A stretch of DNA of 64,000 nucleotides from Diphasiastrum complanatum (GCA_029204225.1 CM055093.1:18563041-18627040), one strand, 5' to 3'. Shown: positions 1 to 10,762, numbered from the stretch's first letter. The notes: generated by a model not told the origin, from the letters alone. Made by a program: numbers and translations.

Positions 1-337
1 CCTGTCTTTCTCCCTCAGCCTTCTCATAAGCACGAAGAATCCACCAGTTGAGGTAGCTGTCAGCTAAATTTAGCAAGGCTTCTCTAAATTTGGCAGCGGA
101 AGGTTCTAGATGCGTCTAGATCTCAGCAGTCTTGGGAAAACTCATGGAACTTGAGTCACTAATCACCCACCCAGGTTCTCCCAAATAGCTCTTCAACCAT
201 CCCTCATGATAATGGTAGCCAATGAATGGAGTCACCTGAGAAATGGTTTGATTTCTGAACATCTGATTCGTTGGAAAGGCAAGTTTGATTTCTGAACATC
301 TGATTCGTTGGAAAGACAAGTCAGATGATGAGGACAC
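1..337 (-). other. Unrecognised coding-like stretch, minus strand, at window edge
   Basis: Reading the minus strand leftward from 337 gives a coherent peptide-like stretch broken by one stop at about 116. It continues in the same frame to the window edge with segments such as KFREALLNLADSYLNWW. I do not recognise a family. It could be the decayed end of a transposable element or of a host gene lying mostly to the left. No splice or start evidence is visible, so it is listed only because the composition is protein-like on both sides of the stop. Confidence 0.2.
247..320. repeat. Two-copy 37-bp tandem duplication
   Basis: Copy 1 is 247-283 and copy 2 is 284-320. Each starts TTTGATTTCTGAACATCTGA and ends in AAAGGCAAG or AAAGACAAG, with one mismatch. 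It lies inside the unrecognised minus-strand coding-like stretch and is a multiple of neither 3 nor a nucleosome length. Confidence 0.9.
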
Positions 338-511
338 TGGGAGAAGGAAGACGATTTGAGACTTAGATTCCCTAGTTTTCTCCCATAGAAGTAAGTTTTT
401 ATGGGAGAGGGAATCTTATGTACCATAACGGTACGCCCTTCAATGATAGCCTCACAAGGGCATGACACAGGTCTATGACGCAGGTCTGGTGTTATCGACA
501 TGTTTTGGTGC

Positions 512-590
512 CACGTGTCACCATCCTAGGTGGTCACGTGTCGCCGGCAGGACCGTGCTTGATGGGGACCCACTATGCTATGCCTATATA
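512..590 (+). promoter_or_regulatory. G-box/ABRE pair with downstream TATA box (promoter-like)
   Basis: CACGTG occurs at 512-517 and again at 535-540, each followed by TC in the form of the ABRE core ACGTGTC. A TATATA box follows at 585-590, and a third CACGTG lies at 650-655. G-boxes about 45-75 bp upstream of a TATA box are a common plant promoter layout. No clear gene follows within 1 kb, so it may belong to an LTR U3 region or to a lost gene. The functional reading is inference. Confidence 0.4.
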
Positions 591-655
591 GTGGTGGGAT
601 TTCTCTTTTGCCATTCACTGAGTCTACCCGGGAGTTGGTGGATGGAGAACACGTG

Positions 656-1881
656 CATTAGCCAGGATGTATCTCCAGGTCAGGGGATGTGTGCTAGGGA
701 GAGCCAAGGGCGATGGCTGGTGGTATGGGACGGCAGTTATCGCAGTAGGCTTGACTAGGCATGAGGATGTCGATAGCTCCAGTGCATGGGGGTGGGTCGG
801 TAGTGACCCTATGGATGGGCGAATACGGTGCGTTGTCATTGGTATGGGGCGTTTGCAACCTTCAATGCAATCGGAGATTTATGAGAGTTGTAACATATAC
901 CAATGTGCAATAACAGAGTTTCATATTTTTGCCAAAATTTCATTTAATATAGTCTTACCTATTTATGACTAGTATGTAGTAGACTATTTTTTCATGATTA
1001 CAAAATCTTATGTGCTTCTTACTCTTCTAGAAGGAATGAGCATATCATATGGGATCGCTTCCATCCCTAAATTTCATGTGGAAGTACATTCTATCCTGGA
1101 TTTGCTCAACTAGGTTCTGAGACCTGGATTTTGGTTCCTCCACATTTTTCTCCACATTTCACCAGATAAATGTGATAGTAAAAGAGGTGCATGTACACTC
1201 TTCTACTTAGGGAAGTTCATCATAAATGTGATAGTAAAAGAGGTGCATGTACACTCTTCTACTTAGGGAAGTTCATCTTTTGCTGCTCTTCACACTTTTA
1301 TCTAATTTGAATTTGTCTCATAGCCAACTCTTGGGATGGGATTCATTAATAGGCTTATTCTTTAAATCATGTTAAGTGAGCCTAAGAGCCAAAGTTGATT
1401 CTTTAGCATGCATTCCTTAAAGTCATTAGAACATGGTATGCAACTCATCTCAAATATCAGGACAAAAGCACATGCCTATGGAAAAATGAGGCACTTCCAT
1501 TGGCTCTTTATCCTTTGTGTGGTGCATTTCTTTACCCTCCTCGTAAAGGCCCTCAAAGCTTATTTGAATCTTTAGGATTAGATATTTCTTTTGTCCACTG
1601 CCTTGACTTTTAAAGAAATGATTGTTACCTTTGTCAAGGACAATAGGATGGGTTAGGTGAGAGGGAAATTCATGCCATGCTGATGCAAGCTCAAACCCTG
1701 CTTGTTGCTCTGTTGACATACTTGATTGTTGGCTCCCACATCAAGTTTGAAACTTTGTACACTTATGCATAAAATACGTAGTAGTGTTATGATGGGCTCT
1801 GTGCTGGACGATTAAGACGTCGGGTATCCATGATCCTTTCTGGTTCATGGGGTACAAAGGCAGTCAAATCCTCCAACAGCA
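656..1881. other. Unassigned interval
   Basis: No gene or transposon protein could be recognised in either strand. It contains the 56-bp tandem duplication at 1166-1277 and AT-rich sequence. Confidence 0.5.
1166..1277. repeat. Perfect 56-bp tandem duplication
   Basis: Unit 1166-1221 is repeated without a visible mismatch at 1222-1277. Both copies contain AAATGTGATAGTAAAAGAGG and end in GAAGTTCATC. Identity suggests a recent slippage or unequal-exchange event. Confidence 0.95.
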
Positions 1882-2345
1882 TGTTAGAAATAATAAATGA
1901 TAATGTTAGTTTCCCATAGGTTACTTTGACCCAAAAGGTTGAGACTTGTGTAACCATGGGGTAGGTTTATTATTTAGACCATGTTAAGATAGTTTTAGTT
2001 AAGTTGGACCCAATTTTGGTCTAGTGGTAACTCATGGGTCCAAGTAAAGTCTAATTATGTTAAGGGACCCTATCTTGACTTTTGGGAGTGCCCTATAATT
2101 AGTAGTGGGTTTGGAAGGTTCTAGAACTTAGAGTTTGGAAGAGTCTAGGCCCTTGGAAGGCCTATTTATATGTACTCATTGTTCATTTATAATTCATTTC
2201 CTTTGAAGCATTGCTACTACTTTCTCTCTCCTTGAGGGCGCCTAACCCTCTCCCTCTTCTTCTTCTTCTTCTTCTTGTATATGGAGATTGAATGTTAGAA
2301 GGATCTTGGCACTTTGATTTCCTCATATCTTAGAATTAGGTTATT
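1882..2345 (+). repeat. Lone or truncated copia-type LTR
   Basis: The stretch begins TGTTAGAAATAATAAATG and carries the block ATAGGTTACTTTGACCCAAA at about 1916, followed by TGTGTAACCATGG. These features are shared with LTRs at 16046-16488, 44110-44583 and, on the minus strand, 39035-39474. A CTT run lies at about 2256-2277. The 3' end is not sharp: a CA terminus and a primer site are missing, and the sequence passes directly into the gypsy integrase end. It is probably a remnant. Confidence 0.65.
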
Positions 2346-2357
2346 TTTTTCACCAAG

Positions 2358-3426
2358 TCATTCCTTTAGACAACTAACATGGAATACAAGATGGACCTTA
2401 GTTCCAACAGGGAGCTCTAGTCGATACGCAGTCCTACCAAATTTGTTAACAACCTTGAAAGGACCGCTATAACGTGGAAATAACTTCGAACATTTCCCCG
2501 TTCGAAGTGTCTTAGAATCCTTTGGGATTCTTAGATACACTCAATCACCGTTCTCAAATTCTCGAGGAGAGCGGCTTTGGTTAGCATAGAATTGGGCTCG
2601 ATCCTGAGCTGATCTAATGCTTTCCCTAGCCACCTGCAACATTTCCTGCATATCTTGCAAGAAATCAGCTGCAGCTTGAACCTTGAGACATTTGAGTCCA
2701 ACGAAGATAGGGGAATGAGGCTGAAAGTCGTACAAGAGCATGAAAGGACTAAAACCAGTGGCAGAATGTTTCATACTATTGTGTGCGAACTCAACCATTG
2801 GGAGATACTTTTCCCAATCAGAATGTCGCTTGGAAACATATGTGCGAAGCATATCTTCCATCGACCGGTTGACACGTTCGGTCTAACCATCGGTTTCTGG
2901 GTGATCCATAGACGAAAGACTTAAGGTAACTAGTTTCCAGTCTTTAGAGACCTGCCAGAACTTCCTAGTGAACTTGGAATCACGATCACTAACAATATCG
3001 TTCCGACAAACCATACAACCTGAACAACTTTTCAACAAAGAGTTGAGCAAGTTCCGAAGCTTTGACAATAGTTTTTGTTGGAATAAATTGCGCCATTTTG
3101 GTAAGTATGTCAACTACTACCCAAATGGCATCGTGACCCTTCCCAGACTTGGGAAGTCCGACCACAAAATTCATGGACATACTTTCCGACTTCTTGTTGG
3201 AAATTTCCAACTGATATTACAGACCAGCTGCTTTGAGTCTTTCTGCTTTGTTTACTTGGCATTGTTCACACTTTTGAACATATGCCTTGACATGACCTTT
3301 CATTTTTTGCCAATAAAATTCTCTCTTAACAAGGTCAAGTGTCCTCATTATACCAGGGTGTCCTGCACTAGGGCTATCGTGGCACTCATGCAGGATTTGG
3401 ACCCTTATGTCCGCGATATCTGGCAC
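2358..3426 (-). pseudogene. Ty3/gypsy integrase remnant
   Basis: The minus-strand segments contain the zinc domain (HECHDSPSAGHPG then CEQCQ at about 3390-3250), a core with FVVGLPKSGKGHDAIWVVVD (about 3165-3105), and the downstream SATGFSPFMLLYDFQP segment. The C-terminal part has KLFPRYSGPFKVV and VHLVFHVSCLKE. A TGA at about 2540 sits where the usual GDxVYL tryptophan codon is expected. Frameshifts separate the zinc domain from the core, so it is not functional. Confidence 0.88.
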
Positions 3427-3729
3427 ACAAACCTTTCCTCTACAAAAAACTAAACTGTTCCTAATTGAATACTCATCAAGTATCTTCTCTTTGCGAGACT
3501 TCTTGGAATCCTACTTTCCAAGATTATTTCTCACAATAGAGCTTCATGCCAGGACTTCTTGCCAAATATGACCGAAAAACTCATCGATCCGACAAAGGTC
3601 TCGCAGAGAAAGATACAACTCGGATTAGAACTCAGCAAAAACTTACAGATTAACCTCTCCAATCCGGCTCAAAGCATCAGCGACACAATTCGACGTACCT
3701 CGACGATACTTAATGTCAAATTCAAACTC

Positions 3730-4065
3730 CTATATCAGTTCCAACCAGCGGGGCTTACGACCCCTAAGGTCTGAGGCATCACAGATAAACTTAAGAGACT
3801 CGTGATCCATCATAACCACGAATTTAGATCCGTACAGATAATGTCTCCAGATCTTTAACACGTGGATGACAGCAAAACGTTCCTTCTCATAAGTAAAATA
3901 TCTACTTTGAGTTGGGTCCAACTTCTTGCTTTCAAAAGCCACTGGTCTACCATCCTGATAAAGGACTGCATCCACCGCATAGTCGCTAGCATCAGTTTCC
4001 ACCAGGAAAGGTTTGCTAGGGTCCACTATGTGTAAGATAGGGGCTGTAGACACTAACATCTTCAA
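3730..4065 (-). pseudogene. Ty3/gypsy RNase H remnant
   Basis: The translation has PFLVETDASDYAVDAVLYQDG followed by RPVAFESKKLDPTQSRYFTY and IHVLKIWRHYLYGSKFVVMM. This matches the RNase H domain that follows RT in Ty3/gypsy pol. The catalytic-type ETDAS is visible. The flanks are frame-shifted. Confidence 0.88.
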
Positions 4066-4407
4066 ATCTTCAAAGCTTTGATTAAGTTCATCGGTCCAAA
4101 TAACAAGTGGACTGATTTTTTAATGCCTTCCGACTTTCTTCTTATTACTCTTTTTAGTTTTTCTTTTGGCTTTCTTCACTCCCTTAAGAAGATACGTTAG
4201 AGGCAATGCAATTAAAGCATAGTCTTTAATGAATTTATGAAAAAAAAACTTGTGAAGCCCAAAAAAGATTTAACTTCCCTAATGGTTTTCAGGGTAGGCA
4301 AATCACGAACGTTGTGGACCTTATCGTAATCGATCTCAAGACCTCGATCAAAAATGGTATGTCCCAAGTATTTGAGTCTTGTTTGAAAGAACTCACACTT
4401 AGACTCC

Positions 4408-4836
4408 TTAGCATAAAGCTTTGCCTACCTTAGAATATCTAAGACCGTACGCAAAATGCGTCTCATGCTCCTCAAGAGTCTTATTGTAAATCAAAATGTC
4501 ATCCAAAAATACCACGAGAAACTTCTCTAGATATGGACGAAGGATATCGTTCATCATTTGTTGGAAGGTTGTCGGTGCATTAGTTAGACCAAAGGGTAAA
4601 TTAAAAAATTCATAGTGGCCATACCTACCAATTTTGAAAACATCCCCCTCGTGAATTCTAATTTGATGGTACTGCGACCGAAGGTCCAATTTGGTGAAAT
4701 ACTTAGCACCATTTAAGTCGTCCATCCGAGGTAAGGGATAATAGTTCTTAATAGTCATTTTATTAAGCTTCTTGTAATTGACACAAAGATGAATACCACT
4801 GTCTTTCTTGTCGGTTAACAAAATAGGAGCTCCCAA
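4408..4836 (-). pseudogene. Ty3/gypsy reverse transcriptase remnant
   Basis: Motifs in order are GIHLCVNYKKLNKMTIKNYY, YPLPRMDDLNGAKYFTKLDL, FNLPFGLTNAPTTFQQMMND and the catalytic-type FLDDILIYNKT. Upstream on the minus strand (4920-4840) a short degenerate stretch of the pol N-terminus is followed by an apparent deletion before the RT. The frame is open here, but the surrounding pol is broken. Confidence 0.9.
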
Positions 4837-5115
4837 GGGGACTTATTGGGTCTAATGTGGCTCTCACCGTCTATGTGATGGTCCACTCCCCTAGGAGGGG
4901 GAAGACCCTCAGGCAACTACTCAGGGAATATATCACTACATTCCTCCCTAAATCTTTTAAAGATTTTGCCCTCAGGCATTGATTCTAAATTAACATCAGA
5001 AAAAGACAATGCTTTAGGAGAAGACGATACATCAACATTGAGATTATGAGTAACAAATTGTATGTGCAGGAAATTAGCAAGGGTGAAGAGAAGATCAGAG
5101 AGGGAGTTTGACATT

Positions 5116-5127
5116 TGGTATCAGAGC
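5116..5127 (+). other. LTR-retrotransposon primer-binding site
   Basis: TGGTATCAGAGC is the standard plant site complementary to the 3' end of initiator methionine tRNA. It is preceded by ACATT rather than directly by a CA terminus. Confidence 0.75.
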
Positions 5128-5770
5128 GAAGGTTTGGAAGTTTTGGAAGCTTGAGACAGCAAAAAACAAACACGTTCTAGAGAGAGAAAGACAAGTTTTT
5201 GCTCATAACTTTTGATTGAGAGCTCAGATGGCTATGGGATCTGTTGCAAACTGTTCTTATTGCCAAGGCACAATAGATTAGTCACAGAAACCAACCCCAG
5301 CAGCAAAATCCAAGCGATTTTGAGAATTTTCTTGTGGCTGGTGGGCGTTGGCAGGCTAAAGGATTTTTCTTCATAACTTTTCGCTCGGTCCTTGGATCAT
5401 CCTCAAATTTTGGGAGTCTTTTAGGCAGCCTCAAGGGCTATAGTATGCAATTTACCACAAAGAAAATGGAGACCTATGGTGTTTTTTTTCAAATTTTGGT
5501 TCTCATACGTAGGTGCAAAACCAGCTGAGAAGAAATTGCTTGATGATTAGGCAATCCTAGCCTAAACCGGACTGTTAAGGGTTGATTGAAAAGCCAGCAA
5601 GAGGGCGACCTACTACAAATTGACCGCTTAGGAAAAGTCCAAGTCACAAAAAAGTTATAGCATTCCAAATTTGGTCTGATTTTTGGGCCAATATACAAGG
5701 AAAAAAGGGTTTTGAGAGTTGTAAGCTCATATTTGCCAGTAATTTCGACTTCTAAGCAAGTGGACAGCCT

Positions 5771-6520
5771 CCAACATTGCAAATATGGATCCATTAGGAG
5801 GTGCAAGCACAGAAATCTTGAGAAGTGGCAGCCAAGGTGGATGCCATGGAGGTGATTTTACAACAAATTCTCGACCAACTAAAGTCGGCTAAATCTCCAC
5901 AAGAACCTGAAAGGGTTAGTGGAATGGCTATGGTAGCCGTTGAGCCTGTGACAGTTGAGAAAGAAGCCGAACAACTATCAAAGATGCGAAAATTGCCCAC
6001 AATTAAAGATTTGAAACCGCCAAAATACACAGGAGCAGTTGCAGTACGCAACATCGATGCAGTCGAGAATTGGATTCAAAAGTGGGAAAAGGCTTTTCAG
6101 ATGTGTGGTATTGATGATGATGAAGAGAAGATCAAAGAGAAGGCCAAGGGGATTGAGACACCTGTTACTAAAGGGTTTTAGCCTTGGGAAAAAAGAAAGT
6201 TCAAGAAGTGGAAGGCTCAATCCTCCAAGGAGCAAGTTCAGGGTGCCAAGAAGAGTAAAGGCGCGGGCGCCTCAAAAGGCAAATGACGGTATGGGACGTC
6301 CAATGTTCAAGGGGGCCAACGCTTTTCGACACTATTGTCGCAAGACGTGGAACAGACAAAGAAGGAAAATCTTTGTTTTGGATGTCTGGGGTGGCATAGG
6401 TGGAAGGAGTGTTCTCGTGTTGAGACAAGAACCTCCTGATGTTCCAAGATTAATGAATGTGTTGGTGATTCTAAAGTTGGATTCAGTTCCTTTGCCACAC
6501 CTATCAAGAGCGGCACAATA
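5771..6520 (+). pseudogene. Ty3/gypsy gag remnant
   Basis: The main open stretch (5825-6181) contains KLPTIKDLKPPKYTGA and AVENWIQKWEKAFQMC, as in gypsy capsid proteins, and then stops. A short basic stretch rich in Lys, Gly and Ala follows (about 6187-6290), and then a degenerate zinc knuckle CFGCLGWHRWKEC (about 6375-6415) with one residue too few between the second Cys and the His. Most of the capsid C-terminal half is deleted. Confidence 0.75.
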
Positions 6521-6545
6521 CATGTATTAATTTCCTTGTACTTCT

Positions 6546-6881
6546 TTGATTGTTATGCATGGACAGTTGTGTGGTAGAGATGTCTTAATTCTATTTGACA
6601 CTGGGTCCTCACATAATGTTATCAACTCTGCTTTGATTAAATGGTTACGAGTGAGCACACAACCATCCTTGTACCAGTACACAGTCGAGATGGCTGATGG
6701 AAAGAGTGCAGAAGTTTGGGATGCCAAGGTTGTGGGTATGCCTCTAACCATTCAAAGCTACACTAAGGAGTTAGATTTTGAGATTACCCATTTGGCTCGC
6801 TTTGATGTGGTGCTTGGAATTTGTTGGCATGTGGCTGAGAAACCCTACATCACTTGGGATACTCATGTGTATGAGTTCTAG
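6546..6881 (+). pseudogene. Ty3/gypsy retropepsin-like protease
   Basis: The segment has LILFDTGSSHNVINSALI, with the DTGSSHN active-site motif of gypsy proteases, and ends in the ARFDVVLGICWH region typical of the second half of the fold. It is open for 111 codons but flanked by stops. Confidence 0.85.
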
Positions 6882-6902
6882 CACGATGGTAGGATTCACT
6901 CC

Positions 6903-7712
6903 TTGCGTGGAGAGCCTAATATGCCTCCAGGTACTTTGATCACGACGATGCAGCTGCGTAACGTTCTGTGTAAGTGCATGTATGTTTGTTTCTTGTATGA
7001 TATGTCTGTTTCTGCTAATGAGTCTGATGTATGCCAAGAACAAACTAACCTTACTAAGAACCTAAATCGCCAAATTAGGGAGGAGTTTCTAGATGTGTTC
7101 ACGAACGAACTTCCATCTATTTTACCCCCTAAGAAAAATGTGGAGCATAGAATCAAGTTAATTCCTGAATCATCTCCTATTAATAGACCACCTTATAGAA
7201 TGAGTCTGAAAGAGGAGGAAGAGGTCAGAAGCATGATTGAGGACTATCTTGCCAAGGGGCAAGTAAGACCTAGCTTCTCCCCCTTTGCCTCTCCGATCAT
7301 TCTGGTAAAAGAGAAGGATGGGTCTTGGAGAATGTGTGTGGACTATCGAGGCTTGAACAAGATTACTATTAAGCATCGATATCCTATGCCACGTATAGAT
7401 GATCTTTTGGATGCCCTCCATAGTGCTACAGTGTTTAGCAAAATTAAGAGTGGTTACCACCAGGTGAGAGGTCGAGAAGAGGATGTGCATAAAACTGCCT
7501 TCCAGACTCATTTTGGACATTATGAATTTTTAGTTATGCCCTTTGGATTGACTAATGTCCCTGCAACATTTATGATGTTAATGAATGATGTGCTTAGACC
7601 GTTTATGGGCAAGTTTGTGGTTAATTTTGTTGATGACATACTTTTTTACAGTTGTGGTGATGCTATGCATGTTAATCACCTTATAACTGTGTTATCAACT
7701 TTGAGGGAATAA
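6903..7712 (+). pseudogene. Ty3/gypsy reverse transcriptase
   Basis: A 269-codon open frame contains [58 protein letters not shown] and the catalytic-type FVDDILFY. The end of the domain drifts out of frame at about 7712. It is the best preserved pol piece in the window. [17 protein letters not shown] segment confirms the family. Confidence 0.92.
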
Positions 7713-7899
7713 AACCGGATCCTCAGAAAGTTGTTGTTCTTCTTGTCTGGCCTGTTCCTACAGACTTGACAGCACTAAGAAGCTTTCTAGGGTTGGCTGT
7801 GTTTTATCGTAAAGGTGTGAAGTTTATTCACACATAGCTGCACCATTGACCGATATGTTACAGAAAAATAAATGGAAAGAATGGACGGAAGTTTAGCAG

Positions 7900-8767
7900 C
7901 AAAGTTTTGATGCTTTGAAACAAGTTGTGGCTGACTTTGTCACTTTAAAAATTGTTGACCCTCAAAAACCATTTGTCGTAGAAACGGATGCAACTGACAT
8001 CATCGTTGGGGCAGTTCTGATGCAAGAGGGTAGGCCTGTGGCCTTTGAAAGCAAGAAGCTCAAGCCTGCATAGAAGAACTATCCAACTAATGAGAAACAG
8101 TTGTATGCCATTATCCACGCTTTGAAGACATGGAGGCATTATTTGTATGGTGCGGAATTCTATGTGTACACCAACCATAACACTTTGAAATATTTCTACA
8201 ACCAGCCAGACCTAAGAGGGTGGCAAGCTAGGTGGGCTGAGTTGATGCAAGAATTTCACATGGAGATTCGGTACAAGAAGGGTGCCAAAAATCGTGTGGC
8301 TGATGCATTATCTCGAATATTGTATCAGATGTCTTTTGTGGTCATTGAAAATGACCTGATTGTTGAGATTAAGCATGCTCAACAGGAGGATCCTCATTGT
8401 CAAGGAATTGTGAGGGAGACAAATTTTGCGCAAGTAGAATCTCAGGATGAGAGTTATGGTCTCTTGACTCACACTTACTTTAAATATACCATAGAAGATG
8501 GTATGATCAGGATAAATGGCAAACTTCTCATTCCAACTTGTGAGGAGCTGCGTAGGAAGACTGTCCATTTGTGTCATGATTGCCCTAGTGCAGGTCATCC
8601 TGGTGTGGATAAGACCTATGAGTTGACCTTACGTAACTTCTGGTGGACTAAGCTTAAAATAGATGTTTACCATTACGTGATGCACTGTTTGAAATACCAA
8701 GTCACTAAAGCTGAAAGGATTAAACCTAGTGGAGTTTTACACCCACTATCTGTGCCAAAAGGAAGAT
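7900..8767 (+). pseudogene. Ty3/gypsy RNase H and integrase zinc domain
   Basis: RNase H motifs FVVETDATD (about 7975), MQEGRPVAFESKKLKP and HALKTWRHYLYGAEFYVYTN are followed by RYKKGAKNRVADALSR. The integrase N-terminal zinc domain has HDCPSAGHPGVDKTYE, but the second pair is CLKYQ, so one Cys of the HHCC set is lost. The reading stops at VPKGRL where the foreign LTR fragment begins at 8768, removing the integrase core. Confidence 0.88.
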
Positions 8768-8856
8768 TGTAGGAATCCAGAATCAAGACTATTCATTAAT
8801 ACAAAGTATTCTCAAAGAGAAGAGAGAGATGGTTAGATGACCCTCTTGTAGAAACT
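8768..8856 (-). repeat. 89-bp copia LTR 3' end fragment (minus strand)
   Basis: TGTAGGAATCCAGAATCAAG onwards is the reverse complement of the last ~90 bp of the LTR at 16046-16488 (ending GATTCTGGATTCCTACA). It ends abruptly at about 8856. It truncates the gypsy integrase precisely, marking an insertion or rearrangement junction. Confidence 0.85.
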
Positions 8857-8973
8857 GATGTGAAAGAACAGTGGCAACTACGATGCCGGGGAGAGTGGGG
8901 TCCGAGGCCTCAACAGGTGATTGGCGTGTCATTAGCCGATGAGACGAATTTTTTTTTTATTTTTTAGAAGTAA

Positions 8974-9110
8974 GCGAGTAATGGCGAGTAATAGACAGTG
9001 GGCGAGTAATGGCTATTGGTGAGAAATGCGCGAAAAATGGTTGTCGACGAGAAATGGCGAAAAATGACTGTCGACGAGTAATGGAGAGAAAATAGATTTT
9101 TACTTGTCGG
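8974..9110. repeat. Cluster of GGCGAGTAAT-type motifs, copy 1
   Basis: GCGAGTAAT occurs at 8974-8982, GGCGAGTAAT at 8983-8992 and 9001-9010, and GACGAGTAAT at 9073-9082. Variants GGTGAGAAAT and GACGAGAAAT lie between them. A second cluster of the same motif lies at 18399-18716. Neither matches a repeat I know. Both adjoin the same part of a copia polyprotein gene. Confidence 0.8.
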
Positions 9111-9118
9111 TTTGCCAA

Positions 9119-10759
9119 GAAAAGTACATTCGAAATGTACCTTATGTTCCTAAGAAATCTCATTTCGGTCTCTACAATCATGAATCAAGGATTGATTATA
9201 GAATTTAAAGAGGACAAATGTCTTATAAAAGACCCAAAGAGATCACTTTTAATTGTTGCTTCGAGAACATTGCGAGGAGGTTTGATTTTGTTGGATATTT
9301 ATGAACCTAAAGCTTTGACATCCTTTGGTCTTGTTGCTACTAATTCACATGCATTGGAGTTGGCTAAACTATGGCATGCGAGGTACGGGCACCTCAATTT
9401 TGGAAGTTTGAATATGTTGAAGAAATTCAACATGGTGGAATGCATTCCAAATATGGAGCATCCCGAAGGCATGTATGTGAAGGATGCATACTAACTATGA
9501 TAGAAAATCAATTTGGGCATACTTTGAAGATACTACGTACCGACCGAGGAGGGGAATACATTAAAAGTACGTTCGACACGTTTCTTCAAAGCAAAGGCAT
9601 TTTACATCAAATGACTGAACCTTACACACCGCAACAAAGTAAAGGCTATAGATTGTTTAATATGGATACTAACAAAATCATAGTGAGTCGTGATGTTCAT
9701 TTTGATGAGAAGAACTTCTATGATCTTGCGCCCATTCATGTCATGAAAGGGGGCATCCCCCAAGATGACTATGTTGAAGTGTTTCCAGATTTGGTATCAC
9801 CATCTAATATTGAAGAGGAGGGGCTGCCATCATCCTCTAATGGACAACCCACTGGTTCTTCAAGCGAACAACCCATAATTCATCAAGAGGAGCAGATTTA
9901 TGAAGAGGAACGACCTGTTGAAAACTTTGGACAGCATAGTCCAATTTCAGAGCACTTTGGACAACAAAGTGTTGACAGTTCAGATCACTTTGAACTGCAA
10001 AGCGTTGATTGAAGTAAGGCTTTTGGACAGCCTAAACCAGTCCCTAATTGGTTGTTGCAGACTTTGCAGGACAACAAAGTGAACCACCTGTATGAAGGGA
10101 AGACTTGTGCCTCATCTAAATCAGTAGAATTTGCTAATTTTTCTAATTTTGCTCTTACATCTATTGGGGATAGTGCAATAGAACTGGCTGTAAATGGGTT
10201 TATAAGATCAAGTACAAGTCCGATGGTACTATTGAAAGGCACAAGGCAAGACTTGTTGCCAAAGGTTAGGCGCAAAAGGAAAGCATTGATTATGAGAAAA
10301 CTTTTGCACCTACCACATGAATAACTATCGTAAGGATAGTCATTGCTTTGGCTGCCCATCATGGTTGGCATATGCACCAACTTGACATAAAGACAACCTT
10401 CCTCAATGGTGATCTTAATGAGGAAGTTTACCTTCAACAACCTGCTGGTTTTTTGGTTGCAGGTCTAGAAGACAAAGTGTGTCTTCTCAAGAAGTGGACT
10501 AAAACAAGCCCCAAGGATGTGGTATCAAAAGATACACACATACTTTTGTGATCGTGGGTTTTCTAACAGTCCTAGTGAATCTACGCTTTATGTCATGGAT
10601 ACATCTGAGTTTATCATCATCATTTTGCTATATGTTGATGATATTATCATTACGGGTAGTAATGAACAATATATTGCAGTCTTAAAATCTGATCTTGCTT
10701 CAGTTTATGATACATCAGATTTAGGCCAATTGCATTTCTACCTTGGTCTTGAGTTTTTG
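9119..10759 (+). mobile_element. Ty1/copia polyprotein fragment A (plus strand)
   Basis: It starts within the protease/pre-integrase region (LISVSTIMNQGLIIEF at about 9152), then LELAKLWHARYGHLNFGSLN (GAG pre-integrase), a shortened integrase (TDRGGEYIKSTFDTFLQSKG) and the integrase C-terminal KGYRLFNMDTNKIIVSRDVH. An IN-RT linker rich in FGQQSV phrases follows, then RT with HQLDIKTTFLNGDLNEEVYL and LLYVDDIIITGSN. It ends at LHFYLGLEF (10759), where opposite-strand copia sequence begins. Internal deletion of the integrase core, stops and frameshifts show decay. Confidence 0.9.
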
Positions 10760-10762
10760 CAA

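Larger units (their letters stand above)
2346..5060 (-). mobile_element. Decayed Ty3/gypsy retrotransposon, pol region (minus strand)
   Basis: Read from right to left, the minus strand gives a pol N-terminal stub (about 5060-4840), reverse transcriptase (4836-4408), RNase H (4065-3730), the integrase HHCC zinc domain (3426-3217), integrase core pieces (3210-2541) and the integrase C-terminal segment (2540-2358). The order PR-RT-RH-IN is that of Ty3/gypsy. Every domain is in a different frame or separated by stops, and no LTR pair or protease could be matched to it. It abuts a head-to-head plus-strand gypsy element at about 5116. Confidence 0.9.
5116..8767 (+). mobile_element. Decayed Ty3/gypsy retrotransposon (plus strand), truncated at 8767
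   Basis: It starts at a primer-binding site TGGTATCAGAGC (5116-5127), followed by about 640 nt of leader, then gag (about 5771-6520), an aspartic protease (6546-6881), RT (6903-7712), RNase H (about 7900-8320) and the integrase zinc domain (about 8500-8767). The usual LTR is not seen upstream of the primer site; instead the opposite-strand gypsy element lies there. On the right, coding sequence stops exactly where a minus-strand copia LTR end begins. Many stops and frameshifts show it is dead. Confidence 0.88.

Noticed and set aside
5116-5127. Primer-binding site taken as proof of an LTR ending at 5115
   Set aside because: The preceding 300 bp belong to the opposite-strand gypsy pol or are unassigned, and no LTR ending in CA was found there.
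6039-6530. 163-codon Arg-rich open frame over the gypsy gag
   Set aside because: The gag-type motifs are in another frame, so this one is a shadow.
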